A stretch of 23,606 nt of DNA. Source: Erysipelotrichaceae bacterium. GTDB lineage: Bacteria > Bacillota_I > Bacilli_A > Erysipelotrichales > Erysipelotrichaceae. Location: positions 1-23,606 of the forward strand of contig JAFRAB010000036.1 in assembly GCA_017405675.1 (NCBI GenBank), in the 5' to 3' direction. The translations under genes were made by a program, and so were the position numbers. Below, in pieces: positions 23,209 to 23,606 of the stretch; positions within the stretch are counted from its first letter, which is position 1; each line of letters starts with the position of its first letter. The notes under the pieces are model-generated. The model was not told the DNA's origin. It worked only from the letters and a program-made list of their open reading frames with translations, and did not search any database.

Positions 23209-23606
23209 AGTATCTTTTCCGTTTCTTCTATGTCCCTTTCAATCAGCGGACGCATACTGTCTTTGTATTTGGACAAATCAGCACTGCGCAGTGCTGACAG
23301 AATTTGCGGGATATACTGCGGCCTTGCCAGTCCCACTTGAGCAAGTGCCTTCACGCATTGTCGGGCGGTGGTGGGCTTTTCATCGGTGATGTGTTTCAGA
23401 TAATCCGGCAGGATGAGATCGAACCGGTTTTCTTCATCCCACTGTGCGTTTGCCGCAAGGATATGCAAAGCTCGATTTCTTACCAATGACTTTGGATGGT
23501 CGAGCAACGAAGCTACATCCTCAAAGTATTCATACCATTCATCTGTATCATGGCTTTCTGCAACAATTCTATCAGTAAAGGCACAGGCATATTTATCATC
23601 TTTTGA
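23184..23606 (-). CDS. HEAT-repeat-like protein, 5' end cut by the window
   Basis: The frame is open from 23606 with no start needed inside the window, so at least 140 residues are visible and the N-terminus is missing. A TTG at 23505-23507 could be mistaken for a start, but upstream codons read sensibly (DEWYEYFEDVASLLDHPKSL). The sequence is a series of paired helices (LVRNRALHILAANAQWDEEN, ARQCVKALAQVGLARPQYIP), as in HEAT/armadillo proteins; homologues in Bacillota are, from memory, sometimes labelled SufBD-like without evidence. A role in protein binding is likely; no specific function can be given. Its last few residues lie within repeat copy B. Confidence 0.82.
   Translation of the reverse strand, partial: SKDDKYACAFTDRIVAESHDTDEWYEYFEDVASLLDHPKSLVRNRALHILAANAQWDEENRFDLILPDYLKHITDEKPTTARQCVKALAQVGLARPQYIPQILSALRSADLSKYKDSMRPLIERDIEETEKILINSSLSV

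Noticed and set aside
1..23606. CRISPR array, insertion sequence, prophage or toxin-antitoxin pair
   Set aside because: No regularly spaced repeats, transposase, integrase or toxin-like gene was recognised anywhere in the window.

Overview
The window reads as chromosomal DNA of a low-GC, anaerobic Gram-positive bacterium (Bacillota). Evidence: class III (oxygen-sensitive) ribonucleotide reductase, an Ami/Opp-type peptide transporter with a lipoprotein binding protein, AAGGAGG-type ribosome binding sites, many intrinsic terminators, and a SAM-I riboswitch. The enlarged, charged Opp components suggest Erysipelotrichales or a relative; this is inference.

Layout. (1) 1-3890: after a left edge of hairpins comes a minus-strand nrd operon: a MarR-type DNA-binding domain fused to an NrdG-type radical-SAM activase, then NrdD with a glutaredoxin-like tail. 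Its promoter carries a palindrome and NrdR-box-like sequences. (2) 3898-5112: a membrane-anchored protein that looks like a degenerate ApbE fold. (3) 5113-13140: a minus-strand oppABCDF operon. OppA appears circularly permuted, OppB has a large external loop, OppD carries a charged insertion of about 240 residues inside its ATPase domain, and OppF ends in two membrane helices. (4) 13330-14415: tRNA-Ser(CGA), then a membrane protein gene 14 bases downstream. (5) 14431-16526: an MscS-type channel and a short, divergent MetK behind a SAM-I riboswitch. (6) 16543-19599: a major facilitator transporter divergent from an FAD oxidoreductase of the phytoene-desaturase type, closed by a long bidirectional hairpin. 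(7) 19614-23606: accessory-looking genes: a conserved hypothetical, a membrane protein with an apparent ATA start, two GNAT acetyltransferases with a histidine phosphatase, and a HEAT-like protein cut by the right edge. Two copies (86% identical) of an ungapped 132-bp repeat sit in this region.

How it fits together. The nrd operon would supply dNTPs anaerobically, with activase, reductase and a reductant domain encoded together, and possibly autoregulated by the activase's own DNA-binding domain. The opp operon imports peptides. MetK makes S-adenosylmethionine, which NrdG needs, and is controlled by it through the riboswitch. The most unusual items are the permuted OppA, the MarR-NrdG fusion with a candidate operator at its own promoter, the OppD and OppF add-ons, and the 132-bp repeat pair. 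All family names come from reading translated sequences; no database search was run.
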